Shown: in pieces, positions 1-11,690 of the stretch
Numbering within the stretch: the stretch's first letter is position 1
Layout: the number at the start of each line of letters is the position of its first letter
Source: Gnetum montanum
Lineage: Eukaryota; Streptophyta; Gnetopsida; Gnetales; Gnetaceae
Direction of reading: 5' to 3'
Length of the DNA: 64,000 bases
Assembly (NCBI GenBank): GCA_015680685.1
Contig: MNCI01004869.1
Coordinates: 69,920-133,919 of the forward strand
Translations under genes and position numbers: made by a program
Notes under the pieces: model-generated
The model's input: the letters and a program-made list of their open reading frames with translations, nothing else
The model's database searches: none
What the model was told of the DNA's origin: nothing

Positions 1-216
1 TTAAACTACGAACTATCCGAAATGACGTTAAACTACGAACTGTCCGAAATGACGTTAAACTATGAACTGTCCGAAATGACGTTAAACTACGAACTGTCCA
101 AAATGACGTTAAACTACGAATTGTCTGAAATGACGTTAAACTACGAACTGTCTGAAATGACATTAAACTACGAACTATCTGAAATGACGTTAAACTACGA
201 CACATCTGGTATAACG
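1..216. repeat. 27-bp minisatellite array
   Basis: Seven units of exactly 27 bp run head to tail from base 1 to 189, with an eighth decaying unit to about 216. Each starts TTAAACTACGAACT and ends GAAATGACG, with only one to three changes between units. Because 27 is a multiple of three, the array reads as a repeated nine-residue peptide (MTLNYELSE), but this is a by-product of the period and not evidence for a gene. The array begins at the window edge, so its true length is unknown. Confidence 0.95.
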
Positions 217-1262
217 ATAAAACTGCCAACAAATGTTCACAATGACATTAAACTAGCCACGGTCAGAAATGGTTGGTTCCATTTAAAACTTCTTGAAAAT
301 GTTATTATCTTTGGCCCACCATGGCATAAAACTGGTAATCCTTTCTTTAACAACAAATGCAATAGTCCATCAAGACTTTAAACTGATGTACCAAGCCCAA
401 AATTGCTTTAAACTAGAGCCAACAAATTACATATTTACAAACTCTCATCATCTTACATTGAATTTCCGCTTACAATTTACAAGTTACAATTTAGATTCAT
501 GCATGGTTGTTGCCTTCTTTTTCAAACTTACATTTAGTTGCACATATATACTCTAGAAAAAAAAGAAAAATAATAAAAAACATAAAACTACAAAAATACA
601 TGACTTGAAAAGACCTTAAACTAGCATACGGCCCAGAACGGCATAAAACTACCACTTTTACATTGCTTTTCTTTCATCCATATATTCCAAATCTATGTAC
701 AACAGGTGTCGCTTGATATTTTTTTTCTTCCTAGTTGATTTTTTGTAGGATCTCGCAAGCACGTAGCATGACCATGCATGTATCATCACACTTTACACAA
801 GCAAGGTAAGTATCAGTCCGCTATGACTATAAACTAGCATAGAATAGTCCTAGATCATGACTTAAAACTAATACCACAGAATAGTCTTGGATCATGACTT
901 AAAACTAATACCATAGAACAGTCCTGGATCATGACTTAAAACTGATGCCGCAGAACAGTCCTGGATCATGACTTAAAATTGATACCATAGAGACATATCC
1001 TGGATCATGAATTAAAACTGATACCACAGAGACATGTCTGGTATGACACTAAACTGCTACGTCTGTCTGCCATGACATGAAACTAGCATCCAGAGTCCAC
1101 TAAGACTATAAACTAGTTTGTCTCTTCATAGTCTGCTATGACTATAAACTAGCAATGCACTGTCCACTCGACGCTAAACTAGCACTGTCCAAGGGGTTAT
1201 GATGTGAAACTAACCCACGATAGTCTGCTAAGACTATAAACTGGCGACATCATCGACGACCA
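217..1262. repeat. Diverged relatives of the minisatellite
   Basis: The motif TTAAACTA or ATAAACTAGC, often followed by GTCC or GTCTGC, recurs about every 25 to 50 bp across this stretch (for example near 249, 375, 405, 615, 830, 1090, 1145 and 1175). It looks like an old, broken continuation of the array at 1-216. The part around 420-600 is too diverged to assign. No coding region is supported. Confidence 0.6.
854..1042. repeat. 37-bp tandem repeat
   Basis: Units starting ATCATGACTTAAAACT begin at 854, 891, 928, 965 and 1004, so the spacing is 37, 37, 37 and 39 bp. Each carries AATACCACAGAACAGTCCTGG or a close variant. The TTAAAACTA and AGTCC parts match the core of the 27-bp array, which suggests that this is a longer variant unit of the same family. 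Confidence 0.9.
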
Positions 1263-2382
1263 GGCAAAACTTAAAAAGATCTGTTGTTGCAATTGGCTAT
1301 TCATATTTCACAAAGACTTGTTTCATGATTCATCACATGGGGCCTAATGAAACTGATGTTGTTCATGATTTTGTCTACTTTGAAAATTGCACGTGGTGAC
1401 TCCATCTCCTTGTTTAATGTGTTTAGCTGAATATTTCATTTATGGTTTTATTTTCTTCTTAGAGTTATTTTTGCAAGATGACACTCTTGAGGCTTTCGTA
1501 CATTGATGTATTTCATCGTGACAACAAGGTATCAGATTTTTCTTGATGCATGTAACTGGGTTAATCAAATCGTTCATAAGTACATTCCTGACTCCTGATA
1601 CATTCCCTATTCCCCATCATGTTCCTTTATCCTATTCAATTACACTCCCTTGATACATTCTGCTCACCTCAAAACTCTTGATACATTGTTACACACTATA
1701 ACTCTCTAAGCAGTTGCGACACAAAACACAATACATAGTACATGATGCAAAATGCAAATGCTCATACACAAGCACCACATAAAAAGCGAGCTCTTTCAAA
1801 AAGACCAGAAAAAAATGATGAAAAAGAAAAACACAAAATAAAGTAAAAAAAAAAATAAAAGAAGAAACAAACAAACAAAAAGCACAAAAAGGTCAAAGAG
1901 TGAAATGCACAGAAAAAGGTCTTCATGACCCCATTGACATCATAAACAAAAGACTATTGGCCATTCTCATACAAGCCCTAGGTGAGAAGGCAATTTTTTG
2001 AAAAAACAGTTACACTTATGTCTCAAAGAGACCATGTTGCACATCATCGTGTGGCTTTGGTTGTTCACAATGGGCCCCATAAACACCCTTTAAGAATCCC
2101 GTTTCTCCAAAAAACGCATCTCCTATCTCTCGATTCTAAGTCTGTTAAAAACCCAACTGTTGACAAGGACCAATGACATAACTTGTTCATGAGAGAGAAT
2201 TCCTCTCCATAAATTCCAACAATAATTTCCTAGCTTCCCTTGTTACAACCAATCCTCTCCCCTTGCATCTCAAACTGCATTTCCCCAATCCCATGTACTT
2301 TTAAAAATGGTGCGATGACATCCAGCCAAGGGCTGATGGTTAATGTTTGATTCTTTGTCGTTCATGGTGTTTTGCACTTCTT
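1263..2382. other. Unassigned intergenic DNA
   Basis: No gene or known element recognised. The stretch holds an imperfect short repeat containing TGATACATT (about 1590-1690), an A-rich low-complexity tract (about 1785-1890), and otherwise unique-looking DNA. Open frames here are short and low in complexity. Confidence 0.5.
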
Positions 2383-4513
2383 TGTCAACGCCTCTCAGGT
2401 GGATTCCTCCAGGCGTCAACAAAGAGGGGCCAATGAAACACCACAAAAATTTTGGCAACACTTCCAGACAACTTCAGAGCCTCTGAAATGGCTCCAAGCA
2501 GCCCACCATGGAGCAAGCAAGGTCCCCTTGGGGCCCACAAATCACGAAGGTAAGTCTCGGTATCAAGAATCATCCATTTCAAGGTCAAAAGATGTGATTT
2601 TGGCTAAGTACAATGTGGTTGCATTGTGTTTACGTTGCACAACATAAGGATTAGCGTCACTAGCATTCGAGGCCCTGAAACTGAGTCAAAACAGGCCAAA
2701 ATCAAGCACAAGGACCTCCCATGACCTTCGCCAAGGTCCCCAGTAGATCCTAGCCTTCAGAAAATCAAAATTCAAGCCTTAAATAAGGTAGTTTTAGTTG
2801 ATTATGCTACGGATACATTTTCTTACATTGTAGAGCGTAAGGATGTGTAAATATTATTCACTGCGTAAAACACTATTCATCAAATGAACACTATTCACTG
2901 CGTAAAATACTATTCATCGCGTGAACACTATTCATCAACTTCCAGAAAATTACAGAAATATTTCAGAAAATGGTAGAGAATTATCAACATCAGCAACTTC
3001 CAGAAAATTCTCAACATCAGCGGTTCCCAACCTTCAGAAAATCAAAGTTTGGGCCTTAAATGAAGTGTTTTTAGTTGATTACGTTGCAGCTACATTTTCT
3101 TACACTACATAGCGTAAGGATGTGTAAATCACTATTCATCAACGTAAATCACTATTCATCGTGTGAACACTATTCACAACGTAAACACTATTCATCGCAT
3201 GAACACTATTCATCAACTTCCAGAAAATTCTAGAAAAAATATCAGAAAATGGTAGGAAATTCTCAGCATCAGCAACTTCCAGAAAATCAAAGTTCAGGCC
3301 TTAAATGAGGTATTTTTAGTTGATTACGCTGCGGCTACATTTTCTTATGTTGCATAGGATAAGGATGCGTAAAACACTATTCACTGTATAAACACTATTC
3401 ACTGCGTAAAATATTATTCATCGCATGAACACTATTCACTACGTAAAATACTATTCATCTCATGAACACTATTCATCAAATTCCAGAAAAAATATCAAAA
3501 AATGGCAGGAAATTCTCAACATCAACAACTTCCAGAACATTCCAAAAAATTTCAGAAAGACTCAGGAACAAAGAAGTTTCAAGCAAACGGGGGTCGAATT
3601 TCTCTTGTTGTACATTTCATTGTAAGTCCATATGTGTGGGCATGTTAGGCCCTCATTCTTAATTAAATGTACTTTCATGGGCTTGAATAACCCATAAATT
3701 GTAAAAAGCGATGTACCGGGTCAAGAATGTAGTTTGCCGACACACATCCAACTCATGCACAACTGTCCGACACATATCCAACTCTCACCAGCATGCATCC
3801 AACCCAAGCACAACTGTCCATTGGATACATGTCACCAGATCCACTTTCCTCTCATCTCTCAGCCATTGATTCCATTCTAGAATTCTGTGCCACAGCCTGA
3901 CCCAACCCTATAAATACCCTGTCAATTCACATGAACCAGGAGGCAAAAAAATTAGAGACATTGGCAATTCTGATAAATTACAGAATTGGCAATCCTTGGG
4001 TGCTCGACACATCTGACTGTTGGCATCCAAGCATTTCTCACGTTCATCACATCACATTATCGTATCATGACTTCAGACATCATCCTTGGGCTTAGTTCTT
4101 GACCTGCCATCCACACGTGCAGCTACACTTTGACCGGTGCATACATTTTTATTAAACAATACAATATAGTTCATTGCCTTCCATTTACATTGTTTGGTTC
4201 TATTTATGCTTTGTTTCCAATATAGCTCTTTTTACGCTTTATTTATAATTCAAAATGCTCTGTTTACATTTTATGTCACTATTTGCATTCGGTTTACATC
4301 TCGTTTACATCGTTTACGATAACCCCAGCGCTAGCCGTAGCTTACGCTCGGGGAAGTCCTTGGTTGATTTGCATGCAAACCATCCAAGGCACTCTGCCTT
4401 CGTTCCCTTTCCCAGCTTGCCCTCAAGCGAAGGCAAGGTCTGCTGTGGCTGCCTGACGATCTCTCGGTGTCTGTTTCCCTTCCAACCTTACACCGATGAT
4501 TTAGGTTAGTACA
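2383..4513 (+). mobile_element. Probable LTR A1
   Basis: Both ends of this segment are shared with 38780-40524. The shared left part (2395-2450) runs into GGGGCCAATGAAACACCAC. The shared right part covers about 3590-4513, ends in GTACA, and similarity stops exactly there. A TATA box (TATAAATA, 3909-3916) sits about 600 bp before the right end in both copies, as expected for U3-R-U5. The right end holds a stem-loop around GATTTGCATGCA. The start is uncertain by about 50 bp: TGTCA at 2383 or TGAAACACC at 2434 would both give a TG start. No coding internal region can be tied to it, so LTR is an inference. Confidence 0.5.
2756..3530. repeat. Compound repeat array in the U3 of A1
   Basis: Three large units start at about 2758, 3035 and 3280, each beginning CAGAAAATCAAA and running through a segment containing TTAGTTGATTA. 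Between them are runs of TATTCA spaced 18 to 20 bp: 2855, 2874, 2892, 2911, 2929; then 3133, 3153, 3171, 3189, 3207; then 3378, 3396, 3415, 3433, 3452, 3470. Many intervals hold a TTCA-N5-TGAA inverted repeat. The array is absent from the related LTR A2. Confidence 0.85.
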
Positions 4514-7299
4514 ATAGGTGATGTGGATCAAGTACTAAAGGTCAACCTAGATTCCTCATAATGCATACCCATTTATTTTAATAAATTCACTTACAAGAGG
4601 TTTAAAATATAGAAAATTCATGAACCAAGATGCTAGAGAGCACAAACAAGTTGAAGGACAAAAGGATGGCATCATGCAAATGAAATTGGAAAACCTTGAG
4701 TAGACCACAAGTTGATCATAATCCATGATCAAGAATGGGAGTTAATTTATGACTCATGGTCAAGTCCTAGTGAAGGCCATGATACTAGCACAAACTATGA
4801 TATTCAACAATCCACATTTTCACTAGACCATGATCCATGGTAAAGTCATGGTCTAAACCATAACCTTACCATGAGTCATGGTGAACTTACGCTTATGGAA
4901 AAAGTTCCCAGCATGTGCCATTAACTTACCGACCTATTCTTAGCAAGAAAACACTAAGTAATTAGTAATTTCTAAAACTAAATCCAAAAACACTATAGAA
5001 ATATCCCCCTTGATGGAGAAGGATTAAATTTTTAGAATTTTAATTATATAAATATTAACATTTTAATATATAAATTAAAAATGGCCTTTTGATTTTCTTG
5101 GTGAAGCTCCCAACTTAATTTCATGGCATGCATAAAGGCTAATTGAGGAACCACTTGCCAAAGGTTCTTCAATTTTTCTATTTGTTTAAAATTAACAAAT
5201 AAACATAGAACAATTACAAGTGCAATTGGGAAAAAAACTACCATGAGAAGAAACATTTGAAAAACAAAACCGTTATGATGAGAACATAGCTCGAATATTA
5301 ATAGTCATGATGGCGGAGATCATTTATAGAAAATTAATTCCAAAAACTAGATGAACAAAAACACACTATAATATAGTATGAGGAAAAACAAGAAACTAAA
5401 TCCTTGATCATTAGTAGCATAGTTGCAAACCAACAACTTCAAGAGAAAATTACAAAACTAAAACCAAAAAGGAAAAGAAAAAATATGAAAGCAAAGAACA
5501 CAATAATGAAAGCAAAGAGTGACTTCTATACATGTTTTTATATATTGTGTGCGTGTGATAAACATAAACAAGCATTGAAAACTTGATGGGAAGTAAATTT
5601 GAATTAAATGTTAATAGTAAATATGATCAATAAATAGACACCACTTGACACAATAAAAGTCATAATCATAATTATCTTAAATAATACAAGTAAATTGTAG
5701 TATCCCTTTATACTCACAACATGCAAGTTTTGAAAACTCAAATAGATTCAAAATTATAGTTAATATGAATACATGGAGGTGGAGGGATGGAAACTCAAAA
5801 CAAAAAAAAATCATAAATCAAACATGCTCAAAATCCTAACAACAATAATTAATAGGACAATTTGAAATATTTTTACTTTCAAATGAATTTTATGCTAGGA
5901 TTTGTGATTAATAAAATGTCTGAGTTTGCACTAGAAGTTTGCAATAAGTTCATTTTGGATTGGCAATAAGGCAGTATTTTCATGAAGAAAAGTAATTTCA
6001 ATATACATAAATGATTTAGGTTGATGTGCATATGCATGTTTGTTCATGTATTTGTAAAGGCATGATAATTGACAATCTGAACATCCAGGAATCATTGGAT
6101 TTCAAAGTTTAATCTTAAAATATACATATGATCTATACACTTAAATAGTAGTAAAAAAAGGATACAAAACTACAAAAAAATATTTTAACAAAAATATTGC
6201 ATTCACGTTGGAAGATCGAATATACATAATTGAATGTGCATAAAGAATAAAATATCCATAGCCAAATACTTATAAAGGCATGATAACTAACAAAACAAAC
6301 AACTTCCACGAATCATTGGATTACAACATTTAATCATAAAATATACATAAGATCTATGACTAAGCTTAAATAGTAGTAAAACAAAGGATACAAAACTATA
6401 ACAAAATATCCTAACAAGAAGATTACATTTATTTATGTTGGAAACTAGCAATGTACATAATAAAGATTGAATATACATAATTGAATGTGTATAAAGAATA
6501 AAATATGCATAGTTAAATACTTATAAAGGCATGATAACTAACAAAACCAACAATTTTCTATAGTCATGTAATGTCCTACATTTGTACATGTGACCTTAGT
6601 ACTCTATTAAATATTTAGACTTTAATTTGTTTAAAAGCATATATATATTTGTAGATATCCTTAATAATTCTTAGTAATATGAAGACCTTTTCTTGGGTGA
6701 CATAAGAAAGGTTACTATTTGTTTCTAATTTTTTATTTTATGTTTAAGAAATATATATTTTTTGTTAATGAATGAGCATTACAAATTCTAGTATTATTTT
6801 AGAATAATTCTAGGAAATTAATGTGATGTGGATCCATGGTTTATTTTAATGTTTACTTAGAATTTCTCAATTATTAAATATTTATTTAATTAAAATACAT
6901 CAAAATTCAAAGTTATTGGATCACACTTAAATTTAGTGGACCAACTCATTTTTACACCTAAACTATAGATCTACAAGTAAATTTTCAATTCCAGCTTTAT
7001 ATTTTAAAATTTTAATGTTAAATGATTAAAAAAGTACCTATTGGGACTATATTTTCCTTAATTAAATCAAAATATTAATTTCTAGCATGATAGTTATGGC
7101 ACGTTTGTGCTCATTATGATTCACTCAACATGTGTAAAATATTGGATAGACAAAAAGTTTACTATCAATGGTTTTCACTAGATAAATTATAGACAACGTG
7201 GAAAATACATAAAAGGCCAAAAATAAATTAGAAACCTTCATAGCATATAAACTAAAAAAGAACCTAAAATAAGATAAAAGGTAGGCCCATGGGAAAAGT
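4514..7299. other. AT-rich non-coding DNA shared with 48004-50740
   Basis: From about 4725 onward this matches the second block copy. No gene is seen. 4983-5300 is the remains of an antisense Ty1/copia fragment from which about 0.77 kb has been lost relative to the other copy (see 48530-49045). 6052-6560 carries a tandem repeat. Part of this stretch may be the outer portion of the G LTR, whose left end I could not place. Confidence 0.55.
6052..6560. repeat. ~250-bp tandem repeat, three units
   Basis: The landmark AAAGGCATGATAA occurs at about 6055, 6274 and 6525 (spacing 219 and 251 bp). Each is followed by an ATTGGATT motif, a block with AATAGTAGTAAAA, then AATATACATAATTGAATGTG. The paralogous stretch has only two units, at about 49720 and 49972 (252 bp apart), so unit number changed after the block was duplicated. 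Confidence 0.85.
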
Positions 7300-8426
7300 C
7301 AATGTGAGATGGTGATGTATGCTCTATGACATACTTATGATAACATCTATTTTATTTCTATGCAAATTTTCCACTTCATATTTGGTGTAGGAACACCTCT
7401 TCTAATTTCCTTGTGTTTGCCCTACAAGTTCTTTTTGTAGATTTCACACTTGAAGGAGACCTGGATGAGTGTGTCCTATTTTTGTGTGTCTTCTTGTGCT
7501 GATTTTTTATGATGAAGATTCTTGGATGTTTTGGCATGTTTGGAGGTGTTTTGGCTCATTTTGATGAGTTTAGAGGGTTCTAGGTCCTATGGGAACTTGT
7601 TTGGAGGAATCTAGAGGTTCTAGACATCAAAAAGAGCATTTTTATTTTTGGCACCTACAGGATAAACATCTAACCAAAAAGATAGATGTCTCACCTTAGA
7701 TGTTTAATCAAGAGTATATACATATATGGACCACAGTGGATATCTACCAAAAATAGTAAATGTCTCATCCAAAAGTACGGCTTTCATAGTAGACATCTAA
7801 GAAAAACCAAAGATGTCTAAGATAGTGAGGGAAAAAGCTTTAACATGGTACTTCAATTGAAAAACATCAAAAAGACTCCGGTTCTTGTGGGAAACATCTA
7901 GCAAGGTAAATAGAAAGCTTCCTAGGGTTTTGGATCTCTATAATTATATATGTATCCATCCATTAGAAAAGAGGAGAGCTTGTATGCAAAGAGAAACTAC
8001 ATCTATGCATGAAAGTGAGAAAGAACGCTCTTAAGAGTGAAGAGCTAAGAAGGAGAGATTGGATGAGTGCAATTGGTGATTGTAGCTCCGAGATCAGCTT
8101 GTGATGTGTTAGTCTATGTGTTTTATTCTCTTGTATCTCACTTGTGAGTTGAGATCTTAGTCTTAGGTTGTGAAATAAATTTCTATTGATTGTATCTTGC
8201 ACTGAGAACAACCATTGTGTGGCTATAGAGACTCATGTTCTACAATATCAGTTGAGTGTGATATGTTTTGGATGCTTATGGATTTTTTAACCTTGCTGTA
8301 ATCTTCTAATAAATTAATTATTGATAGCCCATTTTATTATTTTCTAGCAAATAATTTTATCTTTGCATAATATATGGATTTAGTGCATTGAAGGTGATTT
8401 AATTGTGAAGTGAACCTACTCTAGTG
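7300..8426 (+). mobile_element. 3' part of the 5' LTR of gypsy element G
   Basis: The right end is set by the primer binding site at 8431 and by alignment with 51863, where the other copy ends in CTAGCA; here the terminal CA has become TG. TATA-like sequence lies near 7937. The left end is not defined, because no second LTR of G is present to compare; 7300 is only a working limit. Confidence 0.5.
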
Positions 8427-8430
8427 TTAT

Positions 8431-8442
8431 TGGCATCAAAGC
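8431..8442 (+). other. Primer binding site of G (tRNA-iMet type)
   Basis: TGGCATCAAAGC differs at two positions from TGGTATCAGAGC, the complement of the 3' end of plant initiator methionine tRNA. The other copy (51868) carries TAGTATTAGAGC, which differs at two other positions, so the intact site is supported by the pair. Confidence 0.85.
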
Positions 8443-8492
8443 TTAGTTTTATTGTTGCTTGGATTTGTGGTTGAGGATTTGGTCAATTTCAT

Positions 8493-9740
8493 ATGACACC
8501 CAATAAACAAGTGCAATCTCTAAATCAGGACATGAAGAGCATGAAGTCCACCTTCTAGATCATGGCTGCTCAATTAGATGAAATCAGTGTAAAGGTCAAC
8601 AAAAATGTCAGTCGTAGCCATATTCTGGCATACGAAGATGAAGAGCATGTACATTCAGATGAAGAAGTTTCATAGCTAGGTGGAGATGAAGCAAATAAAG
8701 AGGATGGACAATCTAGCTATGGAAGTGTAGGAAATCATCGGTCAAGGATTCCAATGGGAGGGAATCCTATTCTTCATATGAGAACTCCAAGGGCTCTAGA
8801 AATGTTCAATACTTCTTCAAGTAAGCTTGACAATGAAGATGAAGCAAGGTTTGCTTAACTGTTCAAAAATACTTTAAGACTTCAATACATAGAGTTGAAA
8901 ACTTTCAATGGTGTAGTTGACACCGATGCTTTGGAAAGTTGGCTAAAGGTACTTCAAAATTATTTTCAGTTGGAAGAGCTACCAAATAACTTGAGGGTAC
9001 CTATTGCTAAATCCAAATTAGAAGGTATGGCTTATACTTGGTGGGAAAAGGAGTCCCAGGATTATGAAAGATAACATAGTAAACCTATCAAAGATTGAAA
9101 TATGATGAAATATATGTTATGAAGAAAATTTGAATAATCTCCTCAAAGACAAGAAACCATTACGAAGTTGATATTCCTAAGGCATGGTGACAAGGATGTC
9201 AAATAATTTTACATAGAATTTTGTAATCTATTCCATTAAGCTAAGGTAAACTAGGAGGAGTATGAATAAGCTTCAATCTTTTTAGGAGGTCTCAAAATGA
9301 TGTACCAAAATGAGTTGTCATTTTATGAGCCATAAAATTTTGATGAGGCTTATGATTTAGCAATCAAAGCTAAGAAGAAATTAGATGGATTCAGAAATAA
9401 GAGAAAACAAACTTCTAAAGGGAAAGAGAAGGGATCTAGATCTAAGAAGAGATCCAAGTCCAAATATGAAGACAAGGAGGATAGCCAAGATTATAAGACT
9501 AAAAGAGTTTATAAGAATGACAAAGCCAAGAAGGAACAAGGCAAGGGAGGAAAGGGTCAAGGTAGTAGCTCATCCAAACTATAGTGCTTCAAATGTGAAG
9601 AATGGAAACACAAGCAATGGAAATATCTACTTCACAATGTAGCTAAGGATAAAGATGTGAAAACCATGGATGTGGAGGAGACATCAAGTCAAGTTCTTCA
9701 AATAGGTAATCCCAATGCTCCAAAAATTGAGGATGTTTTT
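8493..9740 (+). pseudogene. G gag, decayed
   Basis: The frame opens with ATG at 8493 (MTPNKQVQSLNQ) about 50 bp after the primer site. A capsid-type retrotransposon gag domain is visible around 8880-9100, including LRVPIAKSKLEGMAYTWW. A Lys/Arg-rich stretch (about 9385-9560) leads to a zinc knuckle at about 9588: CFKCEEWKHK, where the final Cys of CX2CX4HX4C reads Tyr. In the sister copy that Cys is present. Several in-frame stops (for example 8554, 8674, 9073) make this a pseudogene. Role by family: capsid protein that packages element RNA. Confidence 0.85.
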
Positions 9741-10085
9741 TAATTAAATTCTTGTGCATTCATGGGAAATGTAAATCTAGGAGATCATCCTGATAGGAAA
9801 TTGTTATTTCAAATTGGGGCTAGTTTCTTGTTTACTGGGGAATGGATTCATGTTTTGATTGATGGGGAAGGCCAAGAAAATGTTATTTCTTCTAGGAGAG
9901 TTTCTAGAATGGGTTTTGTAACAAATCCTCATCCAAGACCCTATAAGGTGCATTGGTTGTCTAAAGATTTTTCCCAAGAGGTGAGGGAACAATGTACTTT
10001 GAAATGTAAAATTGGAAGTTTTCATGATGTTGTGAAATGTGATGTGCTTCCAATAGATTGTGCTGATGTAATTTTTGATTGACCT
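9741..10085 (+). pseudogene. G aspartic protease, decayed
   Basis: An open stretch of 106 codons carries the usual plant gypsy protease landmarks: a hydrophobic strand then VLIDGEGQENVIS at the active-site position, PRPYKVHWLS, and the C-terminal KCDVLPIDCADVIFD. It ends at TGA (10081) where family members read GRP. The active-site Asp is followed by Gly-Glu-Gly; the sister copy has lost the Asp (VLINGG). It lies between gag and RT, the normal order, and would cut the polyprotein. Confidence 0.8.
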
Positions 10086-10489
10086 TAAAATGTTGACAAT
10101 GGTGCTTAGTTTGATGAAGCAAAAAATATGTGGAGTATTGCTAAACCTGATGGAATCCATGATTTGATTCCTATGATAGTTGAATAAGTGAGGCAGAAAA
10201 TCTTACTTAATGATTTCTTAATCCTTCTAGGAGAAAGAGAATAAATTAAAGAACATGACGGAACCAATTTTGGTTTTGTTGTTATGACAACAGTTACTAG
10301 TAATCATGATGATGTATAGGTTGAACTTCCTACAGGTGTGCTAAACTAGAAGGAGAAATTTTCCAAGGTATTCAAGGGAAAATTAGATGGACTATCACCA
10401 ATGAGGAATGTAGAACATCAGATTAACTTCATTCTTCATGATACAATTCCAAATGAGAGTTCTTACTAGATGACACCAAATCAGAGGTG

Positions 10490-11690
10490 AATTGCAAAGG
10501 TAGGATGAAGGATTACTTGAAAATGGCTTCATGAGGGTGGACATTTCACCTTGTGTAGTTCCAGCAATGCTAGTGCCAAAAAAGAATAGTGATGAATGGA
10601 GAATGTGCATTGATTCTAAGGAAATGAATAGGATAATAGTAAGGTATAGGTTTCCTATTCCAAGGATGAATGATATCCTTTATGTCCTTGCCAATGCAAA
10701 TATTTTTAGCAAAATTGATTTAAAGAGTGATTACCATCAAATTAGAATTAGGCCTCATGATGAATGGAAGACAACTTTCAAAACACTAGATGAATTGTTT
10801 CAGTGGTTGATGAAGCCATTTGGGCTCATGAATGCACCTACTACATTCATGAGGTTGATGCATGATGTATTAAAGTACTTAATTAGTAAGTGTTGTATTA
10901 TCTTTTTTTATGATATTTTGGTGTATAGCTCGAATGAGGAAGAACATTTGGATCACTTGAGAATGATGTTCCTTAGGTTGGAGAAGGCACAATTGGTGAT
11001 CAACATAAAGAAAGGTTATTTCTTTAAGAGGGAAATCACATATTTGGATCATGTCAGTTCTAAAAATCAAATTTTGATGGAAGCTACCAAAGTGAAGGCT
11101 ATTATGAATTGGCCAACTCCTAAGAATGTTGGGAAGGTAATATCATTCCTTAGTTTAGTAGGTTTTTATACATAGTTCATCAAAACTTTTAGTGGTATTT
11201 TGTGGCCTCTGTTTTCTTTGTTGAAGAAAAATAAAGAATTTAGGTGGGATAATGAAACCCAAGGGAGCTTTGACTTGTTGAAAGAAAAGATTACCAATGG
11301 ATCGATGCTTACAATTCTAGATTTTCAAAAGCTTTTTCAAGTGGAGGTGGATGTAAGTGGACTTGCCATTGGTGGGGTACTTTCACAAGAAGGTAGGCTT
11401 GTTGCTTTATTTTCTAAAAATTTAAATGAGTCAAGGAAAAAATATAGCATATATGAGAAGAATTTTTATGCTAGTATTTAAGCAATCAAGCATTAAAGGC
11501 ATCACTTTTTGCCTAAGGAGTTCACCTTGATGATGGACCACAAAGCACTTCAATTTCTAAACTCACAAAATAAGTTGGATGCAAAGCACATGAAGTGGAT
11601 TTCATAGTTACAAGATTTTAATTTTTTGTTGAAGCAAAAAAGTTGGAAAAATGATATAGTGAATGATGCATTATCTAGGGTGCATGTGGT
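10490..11690 (+). pseudogene. G reverse transcriptase and RNase H, decayed
   Basis: The longest open stretch (10531-11175) covers most of the RT: VPAMLVPKKNSDEWRMCID, then FPIPRMNDIL, FSKIDLKSDYHQIRI and KPFGLMNAPTTF. The catalytic box reads FFYDILVYSS, so the first Asp of the FxDD motif is now Tyr; the sister copy reads FFDDILVY. RNase H follows with VDVSGLAIGGVLSQEG, TLMMDHKALQF and a terminal NDALSRVHVV. Stops at 11173, 11479 and 11606 break it. Clearly Ty3/gypsy; the lineage was not resolved and no chromodomain was seen. Confidence 0.92.

Noticed and set aside
22-381. Open frame of 119 codons with a repeated nine-residue peptide
   Set aside because: It is the translation of the 27-bp tandem array; any 27-bp repeat without stops reads this way. 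No start context or downstream domain supports a gene.
1689-1874. Phe-rich minus-strand open frame that looks like a membrane peptide
   Set aside because: It is the complement of an A-rich low-complexity tract; composition alone explains the hydrophobic run.
2855-3475. CRISPR array
   Set aside because: Units are 18-20 bp apart with no unique spacers, the context is a plant LTR, and no cas gene is present.
9804-10160. 118-codon minus-strand open frame
   Set aside because: It lies opposite the G protease, whose family motifs are clear on the plus strand.
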